A stretch of 64,000 nt of DNA from Bathynomus jamesi (lineage: Eukaryota > Arthropoda > Malacostraca > Isopoda > Cirolanidae), in assembly GCA_023014485.1 (NCBI GenBank), contig JAJOZX010012065.1, forward strand, positions 50,263 to 114,262, written 5' to 3'. Under the pieces are notes generated by a model that saw only the letters and a program-made list of their open reading frames with translations, was not told the origin of the DNA and searched no databases. Positions 53,171 through 63,659 of this stretch are shown piece by piece. Numbering within the stretch: the first letter of the stretch is position 1; the number at the start of each line of letters is the position of its first letter. The translations under genes and the position numbers were made by a program.

Positions 53171-54311
53171 TAGGGTTTCTCCTTATATGCAGCTTTCTTC
53201 ATCTCGGGAAATCCCGGGAATTCCGGGAAAAATGAAGCCAATTCCTGGGATCCCGGGAAATCCAGGAAATGGTTGTATATTTAAGAGAACGGTAATTTTT
53301 TTATTGTTCAGTGATAAAATATCCTTTTAGAATTGGGATAACCAATTACTTATGCCTAGATGACCACTTTTGCATTGTAATACTTGAATTGAGTTTACCA
53401 ATCAGTGGTAGCTATTTATTATTTATTAAACATAATATTTATCATGCTATTCATCTGCAGGGGACAAAAAAAGGCTAAAATATTATATTCCTTTAATTAT
53501 AATTAGTACATTTGCAAATAAAAAGAAAAAGAAAAAGAAACTTCATTAAAAAAATAATTTATACCTTTTATCTCAACATATTTTATCTTAAAATATTTAG
53601 CCAATACAAAAAAAAAAAAAATAAACTTCATTAGAAAAAATAATTTCATCCTTTTATCTTAAAATATTTTATCTTAAAATATTTATCTTAAAATATTTAA
53701 AAAGTCAATCAAGATTTTTAAAATAGCTTCTTAAAAACACTGTAAACAATCGATACTTCTATCACTAAGACGAGTTCCCAACTTGGTGATAAATAAACCT
53801 GCTGCAGAAAAGGCTCTTTCTGATTCAACAGAGGTTGGCGGAATGGTTTTCAGTGCATCAAATAAATTCATAATGTTTGAAGTTCTCTTCCCAATTGTCT
53901 CGAATAACTGCAGTTCTTGCTTCAAATGCTTGCTTAAAATCTGAGCAAGATGAGTTGCCTGCGATCGCTAGAATATACTGAGACTCGGTTCCTTGTACAG
54001 TATTATTCGCAGCGCTAGCGACATTCCCTCGGCCAGTTTTTGGCATACGGGCCCACTTTTAGATTGCTCTAAGTTGCTAATGCTAGTAGGTGTTCATTTA
54101 AGAAAGCAGAAAAGTAGAATAAAATGTGGTAAATATGCAGTTTTCTTTAATTCTACCCAAGAGCCTTCTAATAACAAAAGAAAAAAACAAATAAATCAAT
54201 AAAAAATAAATTAAGTCATTTTAAAATTCTGGGATTTCCTGGGATATTTGTCCAATTCCCAGGATTTTCAAATCCAATAAAAACAGCCGGGATCCGGGGA
54301 AAGAAACTCTA
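53171..54311 (-). mobile_element. Deleted hAT transposon, 1141 bp
   Basis: Ends TAGGGTTTCT and, inward from the right, TAGAGTTTCT. Identical 8-base duplications ATGATAAT lie at 53163-53170 and 54312-54319. Subterminal CCCGGGAATTCC-type repeats occur on both sides. A C-terminal transposase fragment remains. Confidence 0.92.
53735..54046 (-). pseudogene. hAT transposase, C-terminal dimerisation region only
   Basis: Two overlapping minus-strand frames separated by a shift near 53890. The second has P-P-T-S-V-E-S-E-R-A-F-S-A-A-G, the hallmark of the hAT dimerisation domain, followed by R-L-S-D-R-S-I-D-C-L. The catalytic core and zinc finger are deleted, so the element depends on another copy's transposase. 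Confidence 0.9.
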
Positions 54312-55291
54312 ATGATAATGTTTTATAAATTTGATTCAGAGCGAGATTTTACGTTTACAGATCCTCAATTTATGCTGTGATCATCGAATTGCGTACACTT
54401 GCATAAGCATTTTCGAGTTTATTGTGAGAGGCGAAATAATTAAAATAAAAATATAAAAAAATAATACATGTGAACGTATTTGCACGACTTTCAACGAACA
54501 GGTACGGATGCATAAAGTTTTGTACACATTTCTTAGACTGACACGAGTAAAATGAATATTTAATAAAATTGATATAGGATAATGGTCAAGATAAGATATG
54601 GACGTATGGATGAATATGGTCGAATAATAGTTATATTGCATCATACCAGACAGGGCATAACATAAATAACGAGATATAAAGTGTAACGTTTTCATACGTC
54701 AATTCATAATCAATATGCCATGGCTATTCAATTCGTACATACAGTACAAGTCATTATTGGGAGGATTTAAAAGAAACGAATTAGAGACAAAGAGTGGGTA
54801 TTAATTAGGGACTAAGAAGTACAACTACGGGTTCCAATCCCGCTATATGCAATGTGCATGCATAATCTAATAAAATTTAGGGACGAGGGTTAGATGCAAG
54901 ACAACCATAATAGAATAGCACAATAGAAAGCACAAATCGAAATTCTATCCAAACTCGCTCAGGCGATTTTGGTTTCTCATGTAAAATGAACATTCGAACA
55001 TAAAAACCATACAAAAGTACTCTATGAAAATAATGAATATAAGGATTTATATAAAGATTATCTAAATACAGTACACGGATTAGGTAAACATGAGGATTAT
55101 ATGAATATAAATATATAAGGATATACAGGATGATATAAATATATGTTTATATAAATATACGAAGTATATAAGTGGATATAAGAATTATATAAATGGATAT
55201 AAGAATTATATACATCGATATAAGACTCATACGAATGAATATAAAAATATATGAACATAGGAATTATTCATTGTTCATTTTTACATATATA

Positions 55292-55532
55292 CAGGGTGTA
55301 AAAAAAGTATATTCTCATAGGGAAATAAGATAAACAGAATTGAACGAAAAATAGTTTTAACTATACATTACAAACAATACCATCACCTTACCAATTAATC
55401 CAGTACATACTCGTAGCTCCAGTAACTATAATTGTGTCGATTCACTGTTCCATTTAAATGAAAACAAGCCTCGTCGCTAAATAAAATATCGGAAAAAGAT
55501 TTCCTGATGAGAATGGACTTTTTTACACCCTG
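55292..55532 (-). mobile_element. Internally deleted mariner-like element, 241 bp
   Basis: Ends CAGGGTGTAAAAAAAGT and ACTTTTTTACACCCTG with TA on both sides (55290-55291, 55533-55534). The minus strand still encodes I-L-F-S-D-E-A-C-F-H-L-N-G and V-N-R-H-N-Y-S-Y-W, the first-aspartate block of mariner-like (IS630-Tc1-mariner) transposases. It is a MITE caught with residual coding sequence. Confidence 0.88.
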
Positions 55533-55564
55533 TATATATAAAGTAAAAAATATAATATATAATT

Positions 55565-56001
55565 GAGGGGTCCCTCCTCTTAAGGTACCTAAGCGCCAAA
55601 ATTAAAATTCGTCAGAAATCGCCTCCAAAGTTCAGCAATATTCTGGCAATAGTATCTCTGTTATTAATTGAGCTAGAACGTTCATTTTTGGGTAAGTTAG
55701 AGTTCTAAGTATGCTAATGAAGATGTTGATGAGTTTTTGGAATAGATTTTCATATTTTATATTTTATATATATTTTTAAAAATTTTTTATTTTCTTATTA
55801 TGCCGAACTTTGGGTGAACTTTTGGCTGGCGATAAAGGTGGAAAAAGTAGTTCGCTTCATAAGGTTTTCAACCATACTTCTAGTGTCGTAAGGTCATTAT
55901 AACCCAAACCACGCGATAGAGGAAGGGTGAAAAATAGTAATATCCATCAAAAACACGTTTTCGCCAGTGGTGGCGCTTAGGTACCTTAAGACGCGCGACC
56001 C

Positions 56002-56004
<3 letters not shown>
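55565..56004. mobile_element. MITE with GAGGGGTC ends, about 440 bp
   Basis: The left GAGGGGTCCCTCCTCTTAAG and its inverted right partner share TTAAGGTACCTAAGCGCCA exactly. Flanks are AT repeats, so the target duplication is unclear (ATATAATT against ATATATAT). No protein is encoded. Confidence 0.75.

Positions 56005-56005
<1 letters not shown>

Positions 56006-56047
<42 letters not shown>
56006..56047. repeat. (TA)n microsatellite
   Basis: Uninterrupted TA run abutting the MITE. Confidence 0.95.
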
Positions 56048-56052
<5 letters not shown>

Positions 56053-56400
56053 ACTTTGGGGAGTTTGTCGAACTTCGACCAGTATTTGGAGTGGTGAATT
56101 GTGGGACGTGATTTTTGGGGTCGCACATGATAAAGGTCGGAAGCCTTGCAATAAGTCCAATAGGTAATATATTTTATAATTTCAAATATTTAATAACTTT
56201 CGCTTGTGTTAAGGTAAGGGTTGGTTCGATGAGAAAGTTTAGAGAAAGCGCTTTTTTACCTTACACAATGATTATTTTTTCGAATTTCAACAGAGTTAGA
56301 ATTTTAATTAAAAAACACGAAGTATATATATACACACCTTTGGTTAGCTTCCGCCCGAATTGTTCATTCTGACGAAGGTCAAGCTTTTCACTCCACCTTA
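56048..56400. other. Unassigned sequence
   Basis: No gene or repeat family recognised between the TA run and the SINE. Confidence 0.4.
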
Positions 56401-56404
56401 GACC

Positions 56405-56615
56405 TAGAGTTTAACGTGGAATCCGAACCACGCCCCACCAGCAGCCCGGCGTTTTAACCACTAGGTCTCCTAGGGTACCCATTTATCTACCAACCACTTT
56501 CTTTATTGTGTGGAAGGATGAACAGCTGGGTTTTGCTGCGCGCTGGCTGCCTTCGGGTCTCGAACCCGGGTCAGATGGATTCGTAGCCAGCGACGCTAAC
56601 CACTACACCACCGAG

Positions 56616-56620
<5 letters not shown>
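56405..56620 (-). mobile_element. tRNA-derived SINE with two tRNA-like heads
   Basis: On the minus strand the first head starts near 56619: GGTGTAGTGGTTAGCG is a box A and GGGTTCGAGACCC (56556-56568) a box B of the RNA polymerase III promoter. A second head follows at about 56480-56415: ACCTAGTGGTTAAAACG and GTGGTTCGGATTCCAC, again box A/B spacing. The two are joined by a unique linker. SINEs rely on LINE machinery; the LINE just downstream is a possible partner, though no shared tail was found. Confidence 0.7.

Positions 56621-56621
<1 letters not shown>

Positions 56622-56650
<29 letters not shown>
56622..56650. repeat. (TA)n microsatellite
   Basis: TA run directly upstream (minus-strand sense) of the SINE head. 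Confidence 0.9.
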
Positions 56651-56652
<2 letters not shown>

Positions 56653-56887
56653 CAAGAAGGTCAGGAGGAGAGGAAAACTGTGGTCACAGTGAATCATGTA
56701 CAGAGAGCGTCACTCGAAAATAAAATCGTATACGAATGGCATTCTAATTTTAATCATTTTTTAGAATCTGTAATTTTTTCATTTTATATCTTTACACACA
56801 AAACGGTTTATTTTATATGGTAAATTAATTTATTAATAAGTTTAAGGCCATGTAAAATATTATTTATTAATTCATTTTTGTTAACTG

Positions 56888-56940
<53 letters not shown>

Positions 56941-56956
56941 TGTGTATATATATGTA

Positions 56957-57036
<80 letters not shown>
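56651..57036. repeat. AT-rich spacer ending in a ~145-bp TA microsatellite
   Basis: Unassigned sequence to about 56889, then almost pure TA with a few GTA/CTA interruptions to 57036. No gene. Confidence 0.85.
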
Positions 57037-57039
57037 TTA

Positions 57040-59690
57040 CTTTAGGTGCATACTTTAGGTGAGTTCGAACGACGGTTCAGGATCGACCTACGGTCGACCC
57101 CTCTGCAGCATCCCGCCTCATTTGCAGGATTTGGTGAAGGAGGGAATTGCTGTCTGATTTCCTCCTGCCCTCGTAGCCAGTCACGCATGGCTGGTCAGGG
57201 ACTTTGCACAGGAATCTGTCCAGCTGGTTCTTAAAGTTATTCAGGGCGGTGTGCTAGAGATATTCTGAGGGTATTTTCCATCCTCGTTTTCATGGCCCCT
57301 TGTCCTACCGCAGCTGGGACCGTGCAAAATCTGCCTCTTTTCTCATTCCAGTTTGTTTCTATTTCATTTCTAAGGTTCGGGACAGAACCATCAAGTATTT
57401 TCCATATGTATATTATTGTGTACCGCTCGCGCCTTCTTTCGAGACAGTAGAGTTTCACCTTCCGTTTCCTCTATCTTAGATGTAAAAGTTCATTGTTTGC
57501 TTCAATGTTCGCAATGTCTCGTTTTCTGTATGGGCTTGTGAGTATTGAGCAATACTCAATTATTGGTAGGACTAGACTCTTTCATAATTTGAGCATGATG
57601 TTTACTTTTCTACTGCGGAAGCTCCTCCAGATGATTCCTATTATTTTTCTAGCCGTTATAATTTTGATGTTATAGTGCTCTCTGAATTCTGCATCCGACT
57701 ACATTATTATTCCAAGATCCCTGACTTCTGAATTTGGTGTTATCTGTTTGTCTTGCAAAGATTTCCACCCTTGTTTCAGTAACTCCTTGTTATTACCATA
57801 TCTTAGAAGTTGGAATTTTTCTTCGTCGAAGGTCATATTGTTGTCTTCTTCCCACTGGAATAATGTTTCAATGTCGTTTTGTAATCTTTCTATGTCACCT
57901 TCGTTCAATATTTCCTTGCATATCTTTGACTGTATTGTATCATTTTTCGCAGATGACACAGTGATATCTGCATCAATATCTGCAATCATTATTATGAACA
58001 TCAAGGTAGCTACTACTGTCCCTTGTGGGCCAGAGCTCTCTACTTCCGAGACTTCCGATTTGACTCCATTTACCACCACTCTTTGTGTTCTTTGCATCAA
58101 GAAATTAAATATCTATCTTTCCAGCTTTCCAGAAATTTCAGTATTCTTAAGTTTATGTGCTATAATTCCATGGTCACATTTATCGAAGGCTTTAGCAAAG
58201 TCAGTATAGATTACATCTATGTTTTGTCCTCGACACAGTGTTTCCAATATTTCTCCTGGTGGTCTAATAGCTGTGATAGGCATGATCTTCCAGTCCTGAA
58301 ACCATGTTGATTTGGGTTGTATAAGTTCTTTTCTTGTAGGTAGTAGGTAGTTTCGCTTCTTATTATACGTTCAAAGCACTTTATAAGGTGTGAGGTGAGA
58401 GCTACCGGCTGATAATTCTTGGGCATTGCTCTGTTACCACCTTCGAATAAAGGGGCAATGTTCATGTTCTTTAATGGCAGTGGAATTTGTCCTGTGTCGA
58501 GTGATTTCGTCCATATAAGTATAGTGGTTTGGCAATACTTTCTTTACATTTCTCCAGAAATGTGGCACTCGATGTGTCTGGCCCTGGTGCCAAATTGTCT
58601 CGCATCTGTGATAGAACCTTAATTAAATCTCCTTCCGAAAACTCTAAGTCCACTAATAGGTTTTTGCCAGAATTTGTCCTTGGTTGATTTGTATCAATGT
58701 CGAAAAATTCATCTGCGTTTCTACTTTTATCTCGGACTTAGGGATGCTAAACACAGAGTTAAATTGTTCCTCAAGCATTTCGCTCATTTTTTTGGGGTCA
58801 GTTGTGTGTTTAGCCTCCCCGTCTATCAACGGACCACTACTCTCTTTGCACTGCACTTTCCTTTTCGCAAAAGTGTAGAAGTATTTTGGGTTATCTTTTA
58901 TGTTTTCTGCTACCTTGTTTTCTTCTCGTTTGTCTTATGTATGAATGTTTGCTTTAGGTCCATTTCTATTTCGCCAAGTTTACTCTCTAGTTTGAGTCTC
59001 CTTGCATCAGTTTTGCATCTGTGGAGATGTTTTGCGGTTTGCTTCCGTTGTCTAAATAGTATCCTGATTTTTCTCTCAAGCTTGCTACGTTTTCTCTTTT
59101 TTCTCTCTGGAACTCCATTATACCTAATATTTGTTCTGTTTTCTTCTCGTGAAGTAGTAATTACCAATTTACTTCCTTTAAATCTTTATTTACACTTTCC
59201 CAATCTACTTTCTTTGAATGTATGCTTAAGCCTTCAAATATTCCTTCTGCCTCTCTGGGATGCGTTTTCGGACCTCTGGGTGCTTACTTCAATTGTATAT
59301 CGATTGGGTTATGGTCGGAGAAATTTGTGTGCGTTACCTTTTTATTTATTATTATTTCATTGTTATTTGTTAAAATTAAATTCAAAACGTTCTCTTTCCT
59401 AGTGGCTTCACAGATTTCCTGAGTAAGGGCGTAATGTTCCATCATATCTAATAGCATTATTGCTTGGATTCTATCATCTTTTGTAATGTTGCCATGAAAC
59501 TTCTTAACATATATGACCGTCATTTTTCTTCCATGTTATGAATGGGAAATTAAAATTTCCGCAAATTAGAATATTTGTTGCTGAAGTTTCAAGTAATTTT
59601 AACATGTTTGTATTTCATTAGTGGCAAATTGGAATTCACTTTTTGTGGTGTTTGGTGGTCTGTAGACGTCCATAATGGCTAGGTTCTATC
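57040..59690 (-). mobile_element. CR1/Jockey-like LINE, 5'-truncated
   Basis: The minus strand carries the end of an apurinic endonuclease domain, a complete but broken RT and a 3' tail ending near 57040 next to a TA run. It is truncated at about 59690, where BEL/Pao sequence begins. Its RT is the same family as the fragment at 2326-2790. Confidence 0.85.
57237..59690 (-). pseudogene. LINE endonuclease-reverse transcriptase
   Basis: Transcription order: A-I-M-D-V-Y-R-P-P-N and F-S-D-H-N-P-I-D-I-Q-L (endonuclease end, with the His of the S-D-H motif); a basic linker; L-A-P-G-P-D-T (RT start); F-E-G-G-N-R-A-M-P-K-N-Y-Q-P-V-A-L-T-S; N-Q-H-G-F-R-T-G-R-S-C; T-D-F-A-K-A-F-D-K; S-G-P-Q-G-T-V; N-N-M-T-F-D-E-E-K-F-Q-L-L-R-Y-G; and a C-terminal R-R-R-E-R-Y-T-I-I-Y-I-W-K segment near 57420. 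In the palm box the usual A-D-D reads A-K-N-D, so a catalytic Asp appears lost. Multiple shifts break it. Confidence 0.82.
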
Positions 59691-59744
59691 CCTCTGGAAT
59701 ATGTTCCTTATGGGAACAAAATCTGAATCATCTGAGGTCTATGA

Positions 59745-60239
59745 AAACTCTCAAAGCATTATGCAACAAGATAACTTTGAACTTAGAAAGTGGATTTCAA
59801 ATGATGAGGATTTAAACAAAACGATTTTAAAAGATAGTAATGGTCTTACTGAACCATCAGACTGAGTTAAAACTTTAGATATGAAGTGGTATTTGGATGC
59901 AACTTCTTACAATCATGATTCAATCTGCACTAAAAGTTTTAAACTTGATGACGAAACTAACACTAAAAGATAGATATTATCAGAGGCTTCCAAAATTTTT
60001 GATCCCATGGGTTTATTCCTGCTTTCAACAATAAGATCAAAAATTCTCCTCCAAGAGCTTTGGAAGACAAATGTTGGGTGGGATGAGCCAATAACAAGTG
60101 AAGATAAAAAATCTTGGAAGAAGTTCGCTGCTGATTTAACAAAAGTGTAGAACATTAAAATACGAAGGTGCTGTGGGTTTAGAGATGAACCCCAGAGACT
60201 TCATGTGTTTGCTGATGCAAGCACAGAGGCTTATGGGTG
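59745..60239 (+). pseudogene. pol: BEL/Pao retrotransposon RT/RNase H, left part
   Basis: Plus-strand translation: F-E-L-R-K-W-I-S-N, L-D-M-K-W, L-S-E-A-S-K-I-F-D-P-M-G-L, I-L-L-Q-E-L-W and L-H-V-F-A-D-A-S-T-E-A-Y-G, the characteristic BEL/Pao connection to RNase H. TGA near 59862, TAG near 59971 and TAG near 60147 interrupt it. The RNase H is then split by the transposon at 60248 and resumes at 63408. Confidence 0.82.
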
Positions 60240-60795
60240 CTGTGCGTTAGGGCGGATCGAAAATGAGGTTTTTAAACTGTTTTTCGAAATTCAAATATGG
60301 CTAGTGCGGAAAATATGTGGGTGCTATAGATAATGACTGTGCATAAATATTAGTTCTGCGAAATTATATCTTCAGGTGCCACAAAGCCGTCAAAAAAAGT
60401 GAAATATAATGATTTTCTTATATTCTGCATTAGTACAATAACTGAAACTTACTTGTTATTATTATATATTAAGTGTTCCAATTACCAAAATAGCTACTGA
60501 ATTACGCAGCTCTTAGTTTATTTAGATCAATGTTCTTTTGATTAATGATCTAAATAATCCAGAACTCACCACGAGGAGGTGGCTGCGTGTCGAGCTCCAC
60601 CCATGCCCTCCCAACCACCCATCCTTGCGCATGTTTTTTTCTATTAACGTTTTATTTAAATTTTATATTCAGCTTTACTTTCGAATGATGGCATTTTTTT
60701 ACGTGACTGAAGTGTTGATCTTATGAAGCCATCTCGCGCGTTCAATCCAAATACTTTTGATGATGCTTCAGTCACTAATTTTACCATTCTTTCTA

Positions 60796-62898
60796 CTACT
60801 TGTGTATGACAAGGGAATTTCTCGAATGGAGGGTACTCTTGTTTTCTATGAATTCTTCAATCTCATTTTCTGTCAGGTGTCTTGTCACAGGTGGTTCAGT
60901 GACAATGCACTTTTGCCAATTAATTAAATCAGTATAATCAGTAGCTTCAAATTGAATAACAGGTACTGTGAAACGCCTCACAACTTTTTCCTTGTTTGTT
61001 TGCCTTGCTTTCTTTATTCGCCTCCACGCTAATTCTCTTATGGCGCTGCGGTCATCATGAATCATTGATGCTAGAATATTTTCTGGATTTGCAAAAAATG
61101 CATTTCTTTGTATGACAGGGTTTACAATATCCTTTACTTCGTCATTCAGTGTTCTTGTTAGTTCAATAGTTTTGAAAACATGTTTTGAGCCATTGACAAA
61201 AGACGTACTTTGCTTAATAGAAAACCACATTGGGATGTAGACCTTCATTATAAAAGAAGCAATGTTCATGAGGTTCTCAGATGGACTTACAGTTGAAACG
61301 TATAGACGAAGCAAACGATTTGCTGTAGTCAGCCATCGCGAATGTGCCATTTTGCCTGGACTACGATGAGCAAGATCTGGAGAGCAATATCCCTTTGTTA
61401 TGGCCTGATGAATATCAATTAGATATGTTTGGTCGGTGCTAAGATCTTCACAGTCTACAGTTGGTTCCTCAGCATCAATCCTTTCAAACTCGACAATAGG
61501 AAGACTCTCACAGTTCTCTAATTCCCTGCCAATAGGACCGGTGAATCCGCGGGGCCAGATGTTTTTCCATCCAGCTTTGCAACTAAATGGCGTAATGGCA
61601 ATTCAATGGCATGGAGCTGGCACACTAAATGTTGAACTGGCTTCTTCAGCTTCAATTCTATAAGCCTTATAACGCCTCCCTTTTCTCCAGTGTTGACTGC
61701 TGCACCATCGCATCCAATGGCAACAAGGTTTTCCAGGTTCATGTCATTATTTCCAATATACTCAAACATTCCTTTACATATTTCTTCAGCTGATCCAGAA
61801 TTCACAGAATAATGGCCCAAATAATCTGAACCAGGTTCTCTCACTAAAGTGATATGTTCTTCTGTTACCTTCTTCTGATATACTTTGGACTCTTTTTTTT
61901 CTTGGAAGAGTGTAGAATCTTTTCGACCATCAAAATAGATTCCTCCGATTGGGACCTGATTTTGATCTTTCATAATTTCTGATCTCTTTTTGTCTTTCTC
62001 TTCTGATTTTACTCCTATCCACTACTTCAGATGTATTGTCAATAGAAACTTCTCCAATATCTTGCAATACTGCACTAACAATGAATGCTGCAGCTCGATC
62101 TGAAACTGCAGTCCTGTCACAAGCAGTAGCCACTGAAGGTAGATTTGTAGTTTTCCTTTTCTTGAATAATTGTTCTTCAGGTTGTTCGAGCTTTCTCTTC
62201 GAGCTAACTGGCTCTGGAAATGTATCGTCTGATATTTCGCCAGATTCACTTTCACTATTTGATGTCGATGATGATAATTCAACATTTGTATCCTGCAATT
62301 TCTCCTGTGAAGATTCTTTGGTGAGCCTCACAGCTTCTTTTTGCTTTCTTAGCAACGTAGATGCTTTTTTCTTTGAGAGTGTAATATCTACTCTATCAAT
62401 AAACAGTTTTCTTTCACTCCTTTGATCTAAGAGGAACGTCACTTCTTCCTTTGGAACCGTTTTTTCTTTGGGACAAGAACATTGTGTTAGTACTTTGCAC
62501 TTGCACGCTGCAATGTCAAAAAGTTTCGTGTGTGCTTCTTTTTTGAACATATCAATCTTTGCTTTGTAAGCTTCAGAATTTTTTCTGCTTTGGTATGGCT
62601 TCATAATGACACGATACTTTTCGTGGTAGCTTCTGAACATTGTTTCAATTCGCCTGTCTGACAGAATTGGGACGGAAGCACTTTCCCAAATTGTTTTCAA
62701 TTTATCAACAACTTGTTCTAATATTTGAGATATTGAAGGATCTTTATTAGTATTCTGTTTCAAATCGTTTCTTACAAACAAGTAATATTTAAAAACTCCT
62801 TCGTATGTAGGAAGATTCCTGTGCCACAAATCTTCCCCCATACCAAACATGGGGCACTCAGTTGAGGCCCTGGTTGATTTTGCACAAACTCGAGACAT
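60796..62898 (-). pseudogene. Transposase-like protein of the 3.16-kb transposon
   Basis: Start ATG at 62898 (M-S-R-V-C-A-K-S). Residues ~1-300 include a Cys cluster (C-K-C-K-V-L-T-Q-C-S-C, possible zinc site) and a Ser/Glu-rich, basic nuclear-signal-like stretch (S-K-R-K-L, K-K-R-K-T). After a shift near 61960 comes I-G-C-D-G-A-A-V-N-T-G (acidic core), then V-C-Q-L-H-A-I-E-L-P-L-R-H-L. After another shift near 61560 comes H-S-R-W-L-T-T-A-N-R-L-L-R-L, then a helical C-terminus ending at 60796. The order Asp, C-x2-H, R-W matches the RNase-H fold of hAT transposases, but the S-E-R-x-F-S hAT dimerisation motif is absent. Related sequences are multicopy in arthropods, from memory. Two shifts make this copy defective. 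Confidence 0.75.
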
Positions 62899-62915
62899 TT
62901 TGAAAGTATACAAAT

Positions 62916-63100
62916 CTGAAAAAGAAAGAGCTAATATCAATTATACGTTAATTTCAGTTAATAGTACATGGCAAACTTAGGGCAACACAATACAGAAATG
63001 CAAAATATATAAGAAATATAGTTTAGACTATCTGAGTAACGCCAACAACAGAACACCCACCTGCTACGAGAGCGACAGCACACTGAACCGAGGTACTCAC
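62916..63100 (-). other. Predicted 5' UTR intron of the transposase gene
   Basis: A donor GTGAGTACCT begins at 63100 and an acceptor with a long pyrimidine tract (CTCTTTCTTTTTCAG) ends at 62916, 18 bases upstream of the start ATG. This places transcription start between 63100 and the right inverted end. Confidence 0.6.
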
Positions 63101-63407
63101 GTGACAGCTGAGTGAGCTGACTATAGAAAACTGTTTTTAGAGAATAGAAACTTTTTTTAAAGGTTGACTGAGCTCTTTTTATACAAGTGTGAATAAATTC
63201 TTGTCTATTGTGCATCGTGGACTCTTCTGTAATTATTGGTTAAAATCTGCTTTTTTCAATTTTTTTCAATATTGAAGGTCATTGTGGCACCTGAAGATAT
63301 TAATGTTATGATTTTAAATTTATACCAGCTTATTTCCTCACTACTCCACACATTTTCCACACTAGCCAATTTGAAAATTCGAAAAATGAGTTTTTCACTC
63401 CGCCCTA

Positions 63408-63540
63408 CTGTGCGTACCTTGTAACTCCTACAGAACGTCATCTAATTTATGAAAATGGGGAACGTTGTACCTCTCAAACCTACCCGAACCATACCTCAAT
63501 TGGCACTGTTGGCTGCTGCGTTAGCTATTAACCCTAGAAC
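63408..63540 (+). pseudogene. pol: BEL/Pao RNase H, right part
   Basis: After the duplicated CTGTGCGT the frame continues as C-A-Y-L-V-T-P-T-E-R-H-L-I-Y, completing the A-Y-G-C-C-A-Y strand begun at 60239. The expected P-R-L-E-L motif after it is degenerate, and a TAA ends the frame near 63530. Confidence 0.75.
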
Positions 63541-63659
63541 ACAAACCCTAGGACCGGGTTACACCATCACAAACCCCAGGTGAATTTTACCCATTTTCGG
63601 AAATTAATATAAAAAGTTCTAATCGTGCTTTATTAAATGTATAGAAATAAATTGAAAAT

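Larger units (their letters stand above)
52340..55285 (-). repeat. Inverted Gypsy-1-type LTR, part 2, interrupted by a hAT element
   Basis: The reverse complement matches the 3' LTR of element 1: GAGCACTACCTGTACATTTT near 52500, CCAAAATCGCC near 54970, and the LTR start TGTAAAAATGAACAATG at 55285-55269. Gypsy element 2 and the hAT element 53171-54311 are later insertions. After their removal it is longer than the 3' LTR of element 1, so it is a diverged subfamily copy or carries further unrecognised sequence (for example 52560-53160, where I see no gene). No internal element-1 genes flank it, so it behaves as a solo LTR. Confidence 0.7.
60248..63407 (-). mobile_element. Divergent hAT-like DNA transposon, 3160 bp, long inverted ends
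   Basis: Left end TAGGGCGGATCGAAAATGAG and the inverted right end (TAGGGCGGAGTGAAAAACTC) belong to inverted repeats of about 140 bases, including GGCTAGTG, GGAAAATRTGTGG and ATATCTTCAGGTGCCACAA. An exact 8-base duplication CTGTGCGT lies at 60240-60247 and 63408-63415. Removing the element and one duplication restores the BEL/Pao reading frame, proving insertion. One spliced, frameshifted transposase-like gene is on the minus strand. Confidence 0.93.
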
